Virus record (IMG/VR): IMGVR_UViG_3300047554_000118
Location: 1 to 28,430 of that record
Reading direction: 5' to 3' (one strand)
From: a virus
Length of the DNA: 28,430 nt
The notes under the pieces: generated by a model
The model's input: only the letters and a program-made list of their open reading frames with translations
What the model was told of the DNA's origin: nothing
The model's database searches: none
Part shown: piece by piece, positions 6,902-16,500 of the stretch
How positions within the stretch are numbered: the first letter of the stretch is position 1
Layout: the number at the start of each line of letters is the position of its first letter
Made by a program: the position numbers and the translations under genes

Positions 6902-8271
6902 ACAGATACGATCGGAATTACTTTTTTCTTGGTTTCGACTTTTCCATTAATCATCCAGAAAATGTCTTTTCTGTCTTGTCTTAGTGGTCCATCGATATAA
7001 ACTGGAATGTGTCCTGTTAAAATTTCAATAGCTGCGCAAAAAATGACAATGTTGTCGCTAAATGAGTTATCGCATGTGGCTTCCCATAATGGACCAGTTA
7101 AAAAGAAACAAGCACCTTTACAGATGTGTAACACAGGGCACTTAGAACATTCTTCTCGATCACTCCAATGCGTTCCTGTTTTTATCTCAATATTTTTAAG
7201 ATCTTTAACATTACCCAAGTGGTGTGAAATTCCAGATGGATTATGCGAAACTGTAGATACATTCTGGCAAGTTAAGACATTACCCTTTAAGTCTATAGCA
7301 ATATTTTCAGACTTGTCCATACCACATTTCTGAGATAAGGTTTCTTTTCTAACTCCAGTTTCCAGAGACTTAATAAAGTTACTTATTTTTGTTTGTATTG
7401 TGCTGTATCGAGTAACACTGTCTGCGCGAAGTTCGTCGAATGTAAATTTTCTATAGTTAATATGAGATTCATCATTCATTAGAGAGTTAGCAGTACCACC
7501 CTCGTCGTATGCGTCAATAAAAGTGCCTTCGCCGATTGATAGGTACTTTACATATTCTTCACCAAGTTCTTTTCTGATTAACTCTTCGAAAAATAATTGA
7601 ATGTTTTTACGGCTAATATTTTTGTTAGTTATCATAGAATTGAAACTAACACGACCTAGAGGAGCTAAAGTTTTATATGCGTAGATGATACCTTCTCTAC
7701 TGGATGGGTCATCTAGTGGGTCTGGACCGCGAATAAATTGACCAACCGCATCATGAGAAATACCAACAGTAAACCTTAAGTTGTTTAACCAATCAACCTT
7801 TTCTTTGTCTAGTAGACTACCATTAGTGATAATAGAAAATTCTGAGTTTGGATACTTAGCGCGAATTTCTTCAGCAAGAGGTTTCAAGGTCTTCCAATAT
7901 ACTAGAGGTTCACCACCCCAAAATTCAAAGTATCTATTCGAACCCTTACCGTCTTCTCCACCATCAAACCATGATGGTATTTGTTCTACAAATTCTTGAA
8001 TATCATTTGGGTTTGTAGAATCTGCGTGTGGCACAAATCTCTGATTGCAGTAATCACACTCGAAATTACAAGAAAGACCAAGCTGTATCTTAACAGTTTT
8101 TGGTGCCTTGCCAATTTCTAGTTTTTTCTGAGATTGTGGGAGATTGTTTATTCTAGTTTCGATGACAGCGGTGCCATCTTCCCATGTTAGGGTGCTAAAC
8201 GTAGAATTATAGATCAATTTTTTAGTTAGACCGTCTTTTGGGTTAACTGCTATTATTACAAATTTTGACAT
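6898..8271 (-). CDS. Radical SAM/SPASM domain enzyme (peptide or protein maturase type)
   Basis: This 457-residue enzyme uses S-adenosylmethionine and iron-sulfur clusters for radical chemistry. The CxxxCxxC site for the [4Fe-4S]-SAM cluster is SCNFECDYC (Cys68, Cys72, Cys75), followed by the SAM-binding FWGGEPL (117-123) and an IITNGSLL strand. The C-terminal SPASM domain is textbook in spacing: Cys316, then Gly330-x4-Cys335, then Cys375-x2-Cys378-x5-Cys384-x3-Cys388, with Cys400 and Cys412 downstream. SPASM enzymes typically modify peptides or proteins (sactipeptide thioethers, formylglycine, quinone cofactors). It is complete with no missing ligand. The start is supported by AAGGTATATA before ATG. 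It lies downstream of a tail fibre with a Cys-rich end and is coupled by ATGA to the next gene. The substrate is unproven, but finding it inside a virion operon suggests a structural protein target. Confidence 0.9.
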   Translation of the reverse strand: MSKFVIIAVNPKDGLTKKLIYNSTFSTLTWEDGTAVIETRINNLPQSQKKLEIGKAPKTVKIQLGLSCNFECDYCNQRFVPHADSTNPNDIQEFVEQIPSWFDGGEDGKGSNRYFEFWGGEPLVYWKTLKPLAEEIRAKYPNSEFSIITNGSLLDKEKVDWLNNLRFTVGISHDAVGQFIRGPDPLDDPSSREGIIYAYKTLAPLGRVSFNSMITNKNISRKNIQLFFEELIRKELGEEYVKYLSIGEGTFIDAYDEGGTANSLMNDESHINYRKFTFDELRADSVTRYSTIQTKISNFIKSLETGVRKETLSQKCGMDKSENIAIDLKGNVLTCQNVSTVSHNPSGISHHLGNVKDLKNIEIKTGTHWSDREECSKCPVLHICKGACFFLTGPLWEATCDNSFSDNIVIFCAAIEILTGHIPVYIDGPLRQDRKDIFWMINGKVETKKKVIPIVSV

Positions 8272-8289
8272 TATATACCTTAAATGAAA

Positions 8290-8310
8290 TTCTGGGGACT
8301 AGCCCCAGAA
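8290..8310 (-). terminator. 8-bp perfect hairpin between the 259-residue gene and the radical SAM gene
   Basis: The minus strand forms TTCTGGGG-CTAGT-CCCCAGAA, an uninterrupted 8-bp stem with a 5-base loop, followed by TTTCATTTAAGG. The T-run is short and broken, so termination may be partial. It lies downstream of a candidate late promoter motif, so it could also be a 5' leader hairpin of the radical SAM transcript. Confidence 0.55.
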
Positions 8311-8313
8311 GTG

Positions 8314-8321
8314 TATTTATC
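8314..8321 (-). promoter_or_regulatory. Candidate late promoter before the radical SAM gene (GATAAATA)
   Basis: The minus strand reads TTGATAAATACAC, one base from the T4 late core TATAAATA, and it overlaps the TGA stop of the 259-residue gene. The distance to the radical SAM start is about 43 bases, suitable for a late promoter with a short leader containing the hairpin. The overlap of stop codon and motif matches those before gp13 and before the DUF4815 gene. Confidence 0.5.
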
Positions 8322-9099
8322 AAGAAATTGTTATGGTAAAATCAGCTATACCTGTGTATTTTCTATGACCAGCCTTAACTCTCACTAAGTCTCCAACATC
8401 CATACCAGTAGTTAAAAGTTTAAACGAACCAGAACCATTGGTTAATGGCACTCTAAGTTTATTTGGAATTCCATAAACTTGCTCTAAATAAACTTCCTTG
8501 ACAGTAGGGCTAGAAGAAACATCAATAGTAATACTAGAGTCTACTCCGACAGAAGACTGTGTAGAAGATAATGTCACTGGAGCTATTAGATCTCTAGTGA
8601 AACGAACTGTTTCGCTTGTGACATGTTGAGCAGATGGACCTTCTACGATATAATCTACATCATCGCTATCTTTGATAACATATGTAAAGTCCGTGAAATC
8701 TCCCTCAGAATCTTCAACGAAAATTCCAAACGGTGTGTAGAAAAAACCAGATTCCTGAGAATACCCTTGTTTCTTAGAGACTAGTGTTTCTGCCAATAAA
8801 TCTATGACCATTGGAGCAGAAACTGGATGTTGTGTGTTGTTGCCCTCAGAATCTAGTAATGGATAACAACTTTCTACAACAGTCCAAACAGATTGGTCGC
8901 AGAAACCTTTTGATGCCTTTAATGTTTGTAAAGACATTTCACACCAAAATATTTCTTTATACTCTCCGTCTTTATTGACAGAGACTTTAACTTCTAATAG
9001 CTCGGGTTGTATGTTTAAAAAAATCTTAGGCGGAGATAAATGATCACCTGATTCTTTATTAAAAATTGTATTTGGCGTTTTCGATCTAATAATTCTCAT
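8320..9099 (-). CDS. Unknown 259-residue protein downstream of the tail fibre, possibly virion-associated
   Basis: I do not recognise this family. The N-terminal part (1-165) is mixed and includes FYTPFGIFVEDSEGDFTDF and acidic stretches. The last ~90 residues (about 169-259) alternate beta-prone segments such as SSITIDVSS, VKEVYLEQV, NGSGSFKLL and YTGIADFTITIS, resembling an immunoglobulin-like or other beta-sandwich domain as found in many phage appendages. There is no signal peptide or membrane segment. It starts 8 bases after the fibre stop with an AAGGTAAT ribosome site, so it is cotranscribed with the fibre. Location and composition suggest a fibre-associated, chaperone or tip protein. 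That is inference. Confidence 0.65.
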   Translation of the reverse strand: MRIIRSKTPNTIFNKESGDHLSPPKIFLNIQPELLEVKVSVNKDGEYKEIFWCEMSLQTLKASKGFCDQSVWTVVESCYPLLDSEGNNTQHPVSAPMVIDLLAETLVSKKQGYSQESGFFYTPFGIFVEDSEGDFTDFTYVIKDSDDVDYIVEGPSAQHVTSETVRFTRDLIAPVTLSSTQSSVGVDSSITIDVSSSPTVKEVYLEQVYGIPNKLRVPLTNGSGSFKLLTTGMDVGDLVRVKAGHRKYTGIADFTITIS

Positions 9100-9107
9100 A
9101 GATTACC

Positions 9108-10253
9108 TTAACAGTTGCAGTTGCAGTTACAATTGTGAGCGCGAACAACCATGTTAGTTCCTTGTCTAATTGTATCATACCATTGTTGGTCATGTCCATA
9201 CAATCCTCGCTGGGCATTGCCCATACAGTTACCGAGCACACGCCCACCACCACCATCAACGAAGAAACCGTAGTTGCCTAAGTTGTTAACGAATTGAGAT
9301 AGGTGACCTGGACGACCTTGTACGTTACCCCATGGAGTCACTTCAGCATAGAATGCATATCCAACGTTAGTTACGCTAACTGCTCCAGTGTTACCTTGAA
9401 CAGATGTAACTGGGACTGAGACTACAACTGCGCCAGTGTTACCTTGAACAGATGTAACATGAGCAGAAACTGTTGGATTACCAGCAACACCATCTCCGTT
9501 AGAAACTGTAATACCACCACCAGCAACAATAGTTCTTGTTGCCATGGTACCAGTACCAGTTCTTGAAAGCATACCAGTTGTAGTCAAACCAGACAGAGCA
9601 GACAAGTCAGAGTCGAATGGTTGAACATCAGTACCGATTGTTAGACCAAGAGTGGCGCGAGCAGTAACTGCATCGCCATCGTCTAACAAAGTTCTAGCAT
9701 AAGGGGTCAGGCTAGTTGTTGTAGCAGTTCCTAGACCTGTATAGTAAGGTAATGTATTAGCAGCAGATGTTGTTGCTGCTAATGCGTCTAACTCTAGATT
9801 CCACGCTTGTACATCAGAACCAATGGCTAGACCCAAGTTAGTTCTAGCACCAGCTGATGTAGATGAGCCAGTACCACCGTCTGCAATTGCCAAGTCTGTG
9901 ATACCTTGGATTAAACCACTGGTAATTGCTGCTTCGCCAGAATGCTTACCACTAAAATCTGTAGCTGTAATTACGTTTGCTTCAAAGTTACCTGAAGCAT
10001 CACGAACTACTGCAGAGCTTTTATCAGCACCAGCTGGTAGCAATACAGATGCACTATAACCATCTAGTAAGTCGGCATCTAAGCCAGAACCGCTTCCGTC
10101 AACTGTTTTAAGTTTAGTTAAGATATCAGCTGCATTATAATCAACAGCTGTTAATTTTGTGGCTAATTCGTTGTTCAGGTTACTAAAGTTTGCATCGACT
10201 TCAGCGTTAGTCAGCGGACTTCCTTTAGTACCTCTTAATGTAATAACTGCCAT
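9108..10253 (-). CDS. Tail fibre protein with C-terminal Asn-Cys repeat
   Basis: This is a 381-residue predicted trimeric tail or short fibre protein for host contact. The N-terminus [20 protein letters not shown], followed by ANFSNLN, is the type used by T4-like marine phage fibres for attachment. The shaft contains fibre repeats: [20 protein letters not shown] (about 126-145), a second [20 protein letters not shown], and two copies of [11 protein letters not shown]. The tip region (about 305-370) is rich in glycine and aromatics ([14 protein letters not shown]), ending [10 protein letters not shown]. The closing eight residues are four Asn-Cys pairs, unusual for a cytoplasm-assembled fibre and a possible site of metal binding or enzymatic modification. 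It lies at the position of the fibre/whisker genes between gp8 and gp13 in T4. The ribosome site is AAGGATCC upstream of the ATG. Confidence 0.85.
   Translation of the reverse strand: MAVITLRGTKGSPLTNAEVDANFSNLNNELATKLTAVDYNAADILTKLKTVDGSGSGLDADLLDGYSASVLLPAGADKSSAVVRDASGNFEANVITATDFSGKHSGEAAITSGLIQGITDLAIADGGTGSSTSAGARTNLGLAIGSDVQAWNLELDALAATTSAANTLPYYTGLGTATTTSLTPYARTLLDDGDAVTARATLGLTIGTDVQPFDSDLSALSGLTTTGMLSRTGTGTMATRTIVAGGGITVSNGDGVAGNPTVSAHVTSVQGNTGAVVVSVPVTSVQGNTGAVSVTNVGYAFYAEVTPWGNVQGRPGHLSQFVNNLGNYGFFVDGGGGRVLGNCMGNAQRGLYGHDQQWYDTIRQGTNMVVRAHNCNCNCNC
9111..9134 (-). repeat. Codons for the terminal (Asn-Cys)x4 of the tail fibre
   Basis: Four consecutive AAY-TGY codon pairs, mixing TGT and TGC and AAT and AAC, immediately precede the TAA stop. 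They encode N-C-N-C-N-C-N-C at residues 374-381. His373 precedes the run. The protein has only one other cysteine that I see (near the NCMGNAQRG segment), so the cysteines are concentrated at the end. Confidence 0.95.
9379..9458 (-). repeat. Direct repeat in the tail-fibre shaft, 48-bp period
   Basis: A 32-base segment at 9379-9410 recurs at 9427-9458 with one mismatch and encodes [11 protein letters not shown] twice. It is a typical fibre-shaft duplication and could expand or contract by slippage or recombination. Confidence 0.85.
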
Positions 10254-10264
10254 TTAAGGATCCT

Positions 10265-10504
10265 TTATTTTTGCAAAATTTGGAGAATCAAAGATTTTAT
10301 CTCTTGCAATTCATTCTTTATATTATTTATCTCTTTGGTATTATGAGAAATTTGATCCATCTTTTCCTTTTGGATTCTGGCTTCTTCTCTTCTCTGTAGA
10401 TACCTTTGAACTTCGGTCTTATCAGTATTTATGATAGCCCCGTTAGAGACATCCCTAACTAGGCTATCGTGACCAGCAACCTTCAGTCTATCAAGCACAA
10501 GCAA
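10265..10504 (-). CDS. Small coiled-coil protein of the marine T4-like tail cluster
   Basis: The 79 residues begin MLVLDRLKVAGHDSLVRDVS, then NGAIINT, a start I associate with a small conserved hypothetical protein in marine T4-like phages. The second half (about 38-79) is charged and heptad-like (QKEKMDQISHNTKEINN, then IKNELQEIKSLILQILQ), predicting a helical coiled coil. Its start overlaps the end of the DUF4815 gene by 14 bases, so translation is coupled. Its gene lies directly upstream of the tail fibre. A role as fibre connector, trimerisation partner or assembly factor fits; the function is unknown. Confidence 0.75.
   Translation of the reverse strand: MLVLDRLKVAGHDSLVRDVSNGAIINTDKTEVQRYLQRREEARIQKEKMDQISHNTKEINNIKNELQEIKSLILQILQK
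10324..10331 (-). promoter_or_regulatory. Candidate late promoter upstream of the tail fibre (GATAAATA)
   Basis: Inside the 79-residue gene the minus strand reads GATAAATAATATAAAG, about 70 bases before the fibre ATG. It is one mismatch from the T4 late core and identical to the octamer before the radical SAM gene. A CATAAATA at 10426-10433 is a weaker neighbour. Confidence 0.35.
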
Positions 10505-13500
10505 TAACTCTTAAATCTTTAATTCTAGGAACGGCTGAACTATTTGTTGACTTCATTACAATCTTAACAACGATATTGTCGAATGGAGCCATGTTATCGA
10601 TAGTGTAATCACAGTCGTAGAACGAGTCATTTCCATTCTGAACTTTAACTAAATTGGAATCTGGTGTTGCCAGTGTATATTTAGTTGTTGTTAATTTAGT
10701 CTTGTCGCCAACACAAGTCTTGTAGTATACAAGTACATCTGAAGAGTTAGGAATATTTGCAGCAAACTTAACTCTAACATTAGTAGATACGTTTTCCAAC
10801 TTGACTGCAGAAGTAACGTACTTGCTTAGAGATGAGCTGCCGTTAGGTGAAATATCATCCAAGAACAGTTCTCTGATTGAAACAGATGTACCGCTAACAG
10901 AACTCTCAGCAGTGAAAGTTGTGTCTAGAGTCAATGTACCAGTTGTGCCGTCATCTGCATAACCAGTGATTAGAACAGTCTTGTTGTTAGCGCCAGTTGT
11001 AGCGCCAGCAATAGTAATGTACTTACCGATAGAAGCAATAGCCATTGCAGTTCTAACCTCAGCGTCTGTAGATGTTATAGTACCACCAGCGGTAAAGTTA
11101 AACACACCGTCTGTGTGAGAGAAAATCTGCTTAACGTCTAACGCTGATACGTTGACATTAGACTCTGATGGGCTATTGATCTTGTTAGAGATAGCAATCA
11201 AACTTGTACGAGCAGTATCGATAACTGGTGAAACCGCATCGTTAGAAGTTTGTAAACGAGCAGAGAATGTCAATGACTTGTTACCAGACATCAAGCTGTT
11301 TTCGTTTGGCTCAGAAGAAATAACTCTTGGAGTGTAGAAGTAGTTGTTGTCCTTAACCAAGCAAGGAGAGAATCCTGTATCAATTACATAAGGAGTTTCA
11401 CCACCATCAACAGACTTGCCTGATGTAGTCTTCACTGAGAATGAAGCATTTGTATCAGAGAATGTTTGCATCTGAACAGATGGAACCAACACGTCGTATT
11501 GAATGTTTGCAGTGGCTCTAACACCCAGACCACCAGCATATCCAGTAGAAGTGGCAGCAGTAGTAGTTGTGATAGTGTAAGAATTCATATCAACGTTTGA
11601 AATCAAGTGTTCTTTGTTGAACTCTGACGCTGGGATACCGTTGATCGCAGAAGTAACGCTGTCGATAACAACTCTAGAGCTAACAGTCATACCGTGGTCT
11701 TTGTGCCATACGCGAACTGTTGTAGAACCTACAGCAGTTTGGAATGGATCGTTTTCGATCTCAACGTATGGTAGAACGTCGTTAACAAACTCTACGTTAC
11801 CGATAACGCTAGTGTCAAACTGTGCTCTGTAGATAGAGAACTTAATATCTTGGTTTTGATCAGCTGTCCATGTAGAAGCGTTTTGTGATTTAAACATAAC
11901 GCCAGCATAAGGCTGCTCAGAAATAGTTCTGCTAGTTCCAGGAATTGTATCGCCTACGTTAGAGATCCAAACTTTGTAGTTGTTTGAGTCAGACAGTAGA
12001 ACAAAACAGTACTCAGCATTATCTTGAACGTAAACAGGAGTTTCGAAAGTAAACGATGTTGCTGTGTTGTAGTCAGCGTATGATACATTGTCTAGAGTAA
12101 CAGCAGTGTAACCAGCAGCAACTGGGTCTTCACCAGCAACTGGAGCATTAACAACTTCTGGCTTTAGAGTAACTCTAGAGAATGGAAGAATGTTCTTACC
12201 TGGATATCCATTTACCATCTCTCTGATTTCAAGAGAAACTGGCACTGCAACGTCTTTAGTTGCAAAGAACACATCAATCTTTGTCAAGAAAGCACCACCC
12301 TTTTGCTGAACCAAGAATGATTGAGCAAGTGGATCGTACCAACCTGTGTCTGAAACAACGCGCTCAGATGTTTGATAGATTGTTTGTCTAGCTTCTGGAT
12401 CGTCGTTTGGACCAATAACTTCTTTAACCAACTCTGCATTACGCACAGCGTTGATGATAGATTGTTTAGTCTCTAGAACACCTTGTGCTCTATACATACC
12501 ACGACCACGAGATGTGAATTGTCCGTTAACAGTTGGAGTGTCTACCAACTTCAATTCTCTAGAACCAGTGCGGAATCTAACTGAATCTGTGTTAGGGATA
12601 TTGAACAAGAAGTTAACTTCACCATTCTTGTTAGAAACTAGAGTAGTTGGTGTTGCTACAGAAACAACAGTACCTGTTGCTCCAGAAACAGAACCAGAGA
12701 ATGACTCGCCAACTGCAAATGTACCTTTAACGTTAGCCAATTCCAGAGTTAATGTATCTGTTTCTGGATCGATAGACTTGCTAATAACTACAGCAGAAGC
12801 TGTGTCCAGAGAATTAGTGATAACATCACCACGGTTCAAACAAACTTGAGAATCGCCGTTAATTCTACGCTTTGTTTCAGATGACGCACCACCAACGTTT
12901 GTGTCAGTGTCAAATACACCAACGCCAGCTGTGTAAACCATTTTGATAGATGGAGTCACAAAAGAAGAGATATCGATATCGTCAAAGAATGGATAGAAAC
13001 GCGTTTCTGGCTTCATACCCTTTACCTGAACTAAAATATTTCTAGAACGGATATAAGGAATTGTTGCAGTAGAAACAACACGTTCACCAACTTGTTGGTA
13101 ATCAGTCTTTGTTGCTAGCTTAGTTCTGATGCCAGTTCTTGATTGACCAACTGGTGTAGCAAAAACCTCGCTAACAACTTGACGGATAGCCCATCCACTT
13201 GCTTCTGGACCAACACCAAACTTGGCATCTAGAGCAGCACCGCCATCACCACCACGACGATCAGCAGAGTAGCTGCGTGTGCCTTGAGAGATTGGTTGAC
13301 CAATCCACTCATCTTTCCAAGCACCCCAAACAGTACCATAACCGTTTTCTTGAATAGTGCCAGACTTGATTGCCAACTCGCGAATCAAGTTGTAGTTACC
13401 TTCTACATTGATGATGTCTGGAGCAACTTTGTTAGTTTCAAACCAATCATCAGAAGGTGGGTTGATGCTAACATTACCCAAGAATGTGAAGATTGCGAAT

Positions 13501-16500
13501 GGGTTAATGTTTTCTAGTCTAGAAGCATATTCTTGCTTGACCAAAACTTTGTCTGCAATGATAGGCAATGTGATAACATCACCATTGATCTGGTAGTTAG
13601 AACTGTCACGTTGGATATCAGTAGAGTTCTTTTCCAACAGATTAACGTTCTTCATAGTGTAGAATGGACGCAACTCTCCATTGTTCATATCAATAGAACA
13701 GTAGTAGTCAGGTGAGCCGACGTTACCGATATTGTTACCAGTAAAGTTATCTACAATAAAACCATTCTTTGTTCTGTCTAGACCGTACTCGTCTGTTATC
13801 TTAAGAGACTGAGTTTCTTGCTCTAGTAGAGAAAGAGAAGTGTAGTATTCTAAGTTGTTGATTCTAGTTTCTAGCTTACCAATGTCGCGCATTGTGTAAC
13901 GCTTGTTTTCTAGTTTTTGAACATTCACGTTGTTTGACTTAGTGCCAAATGTGTATGGTTCTAGTGTGATGTTATACAACACCATACCCAATGCTGGGTC
14001 TTGAGGGTCACCTGGATTTAGAGATGATACGCCAGCAACAGAGAAGAACTTACCATTGAAGTCGATAGCGATCTTGTCTTTTCTAGCAAGATAGTAGCTA
14101 AAGTCAGCCAACACATCAACACCACGCTTTGGAATTGATGTTAGAGAAGAACCTGTGCCAATAAAGTTTCTAGTAGAACCAGCGCTCTTGTTGGCTACAC
14201 GTGGTCTAAAGTCAATCGCATCACGGCAGTTAGCAGGGATTGACTTGTAATCAATGTTTGTGTAAGAGTTAACGTCAAAGTAATCACCAACACCATGTTC
14301 GAAATATTCGTACTGGATTCTGATTGGGCTGTTTGGAGCGCTATAAGACGCTTTAAGAATTAGTCTACCTAGATCGTAGTGTGTTGTGCGTTGACCATCA
14401 TCAAACTCATAGAAGTCTGTGATGTCTGTTGTGTAATCTTCTGGTGCTGGAGTTGAACCAAATGCAAAACCACTAGCCATCTTAACACTAATCAATCTAA
14501 ACACGTCAGCGTGTTCTAGCAAGATAGTAGATGCTTTGGCATCAGAAGCGCTAGTCAAAGTCATTGGTGTTGCTGTTGTTAGAGTCTTTGTTTTCTCGAA
14601 AGAAGAACCAGAACGAACGACAGCTGCAATAACAGAGATAGAACGGTTTGCTCTGCCAGATGGAACCAATACAGTTAAGTTAGAACCAGATGGAGTTACA
14701 GAGTCTGGTGTGAACACTTCACCGCCTGCAGTGGCATCATTATCAATAAAGATATAGTTGTCTGTTTCAGCGTAAGAAGCAAATGTACCAGAGATAGAGA
14801 ATGTAACTGATGTGCCAGTTGCAGTCTGAGTAATCTTTTGGTAGCATGTGTAGCTAGTATCGTTGATACCACCAGTACCAGCTTGACGCATAGATCTAAC
14901 AGCGTAGTATGGTAGTGGGAACAACAGAGAGTTATTTCCTGGTTCTACAATTTCTGTTGTTGCCAAGCTATATGCTTTGCCTGTGAACGAGAATGTAGAT
15001 GGAACAGTCGCTGCTTCTTGGCTAGATGGATTAGCAGTAATACGAACCATCTGTCCGTCGACTACAATATAATCACCTGCAGAAAGATCTGTCTGGAATG
15101 ATGTTCCAACACCAGTTAGTGTACCGCCAGAAGCGCTAACAGAACCAGAAAGAGTAGATGTTACTGGATCAATATCAGCAGAGAAGCTCAACTGAGGATC
15201 TCCAGAAACGCTGTAGTAGAATGATTTTACATCACGGTTGAAGTCAAACCCGTTGTTCATTTGAACATCGAACAGACCAAGTTTATAAACAGAAGATGTG
15301 TTAAATGGCAAGCCAGTGTGCCATTCAATAAAACGAATGCGGGCAGTACCAATGTTGTTACCAACTGCAGTACCACGAGCGCTAGAGCCTGTTATTTGAT
15401 CATACAAACGAATTGTGTCATATGAGTCAACTGGTGGCAAGTTGTTCACGTTCTTAACAAGAACATAGTTACCAACAGTGGCTGGAATAATAGCGTCAAC
15501 GGCTTGAGCGTATTCTCTGGACTTTGATACTGGAAGATATGTTGTTGAGTCTTTTTCGATCTCATAACCGCGAACATATGCCTTACCAGCTTCTAGTCCG
15601 ATAGCTAGTTTTGTTTCATCGCCATTCAAGTAGATACCACGGTTGTAAGCTGGAGCTTCTGTGTATTCCCAGTTGATACCTGTAGAACCTGGACCGTCAT
15701 ATGCAGTTCCAGTTGTATGAGTTGGAGCAGTTGTTACAGATGAGCCGCTGTTTTTCGCAACGTATAAGTTACCAGCATGTGCAACAATATCACCAATCAA
15801 GTAACTGGTGTTTTGAGACCAAGCGCCACGATCGTTGTTACGGTGTTCTCTGATATCGATTGCAAATTCTTTTACAGTGTAGTCACCAGATTCGTCGTAA
15901 GTTCTACGAGCCAATTCTTTGCCAATCAAAGAATACTCTGTTGTCTTAACGATTGTGTCTACAGTACCATTGTTAACACGAATCAATTCTACAAAGTCTT
16001 GATCGTCTGTGTCGTCTAGTGCTTTCTTGATAAGAAGCAACTCAATGTAGTAACGATGCGCACCTGGAGCAGCAAAGTTGTAGCTGTTTTGTGCGTTGTC
16101 CAAAAGAGTTTCGTCTTCTTCTGGAGTAATAACTTTCTCATTAACATCCAAACCAACTCTGTATGTTGGGCTATTTGAATATTTTTCTAGAATAATTGTC
16201 TGTTCTTCAACTAAACAGAAGTGTCCATTGATGTAGTAAACACCTTCTTTAACTGTAGCCAAAGAACCTTTACCAACTGCTCCAGTAGAAGCAGCTTGGA
16301 AAGAGTAAGCACCGTCTTCAGTCTGAATAACTTCAGAGTTTGAGAATGTTTTTGTTTGTCCGTCAGTGCCTGAGTTTAGATAACGGACATACAATGTTGT
16401 TGGATCAGATTCTTCAGCGCTTTGAGTTTTGATAACTTGCGCTTTGACACCGCTAGAACCAATGATAATCTGATCTTTAAGACTAGTCAAAAATGTTTCG

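Noticed and set aside
12451-12849. 132-residue plus-strand frame inside the giant gene
   Set aside because: It is an antisense shadow of the DUF4815 protein with no ribosome site or recognisable motif.
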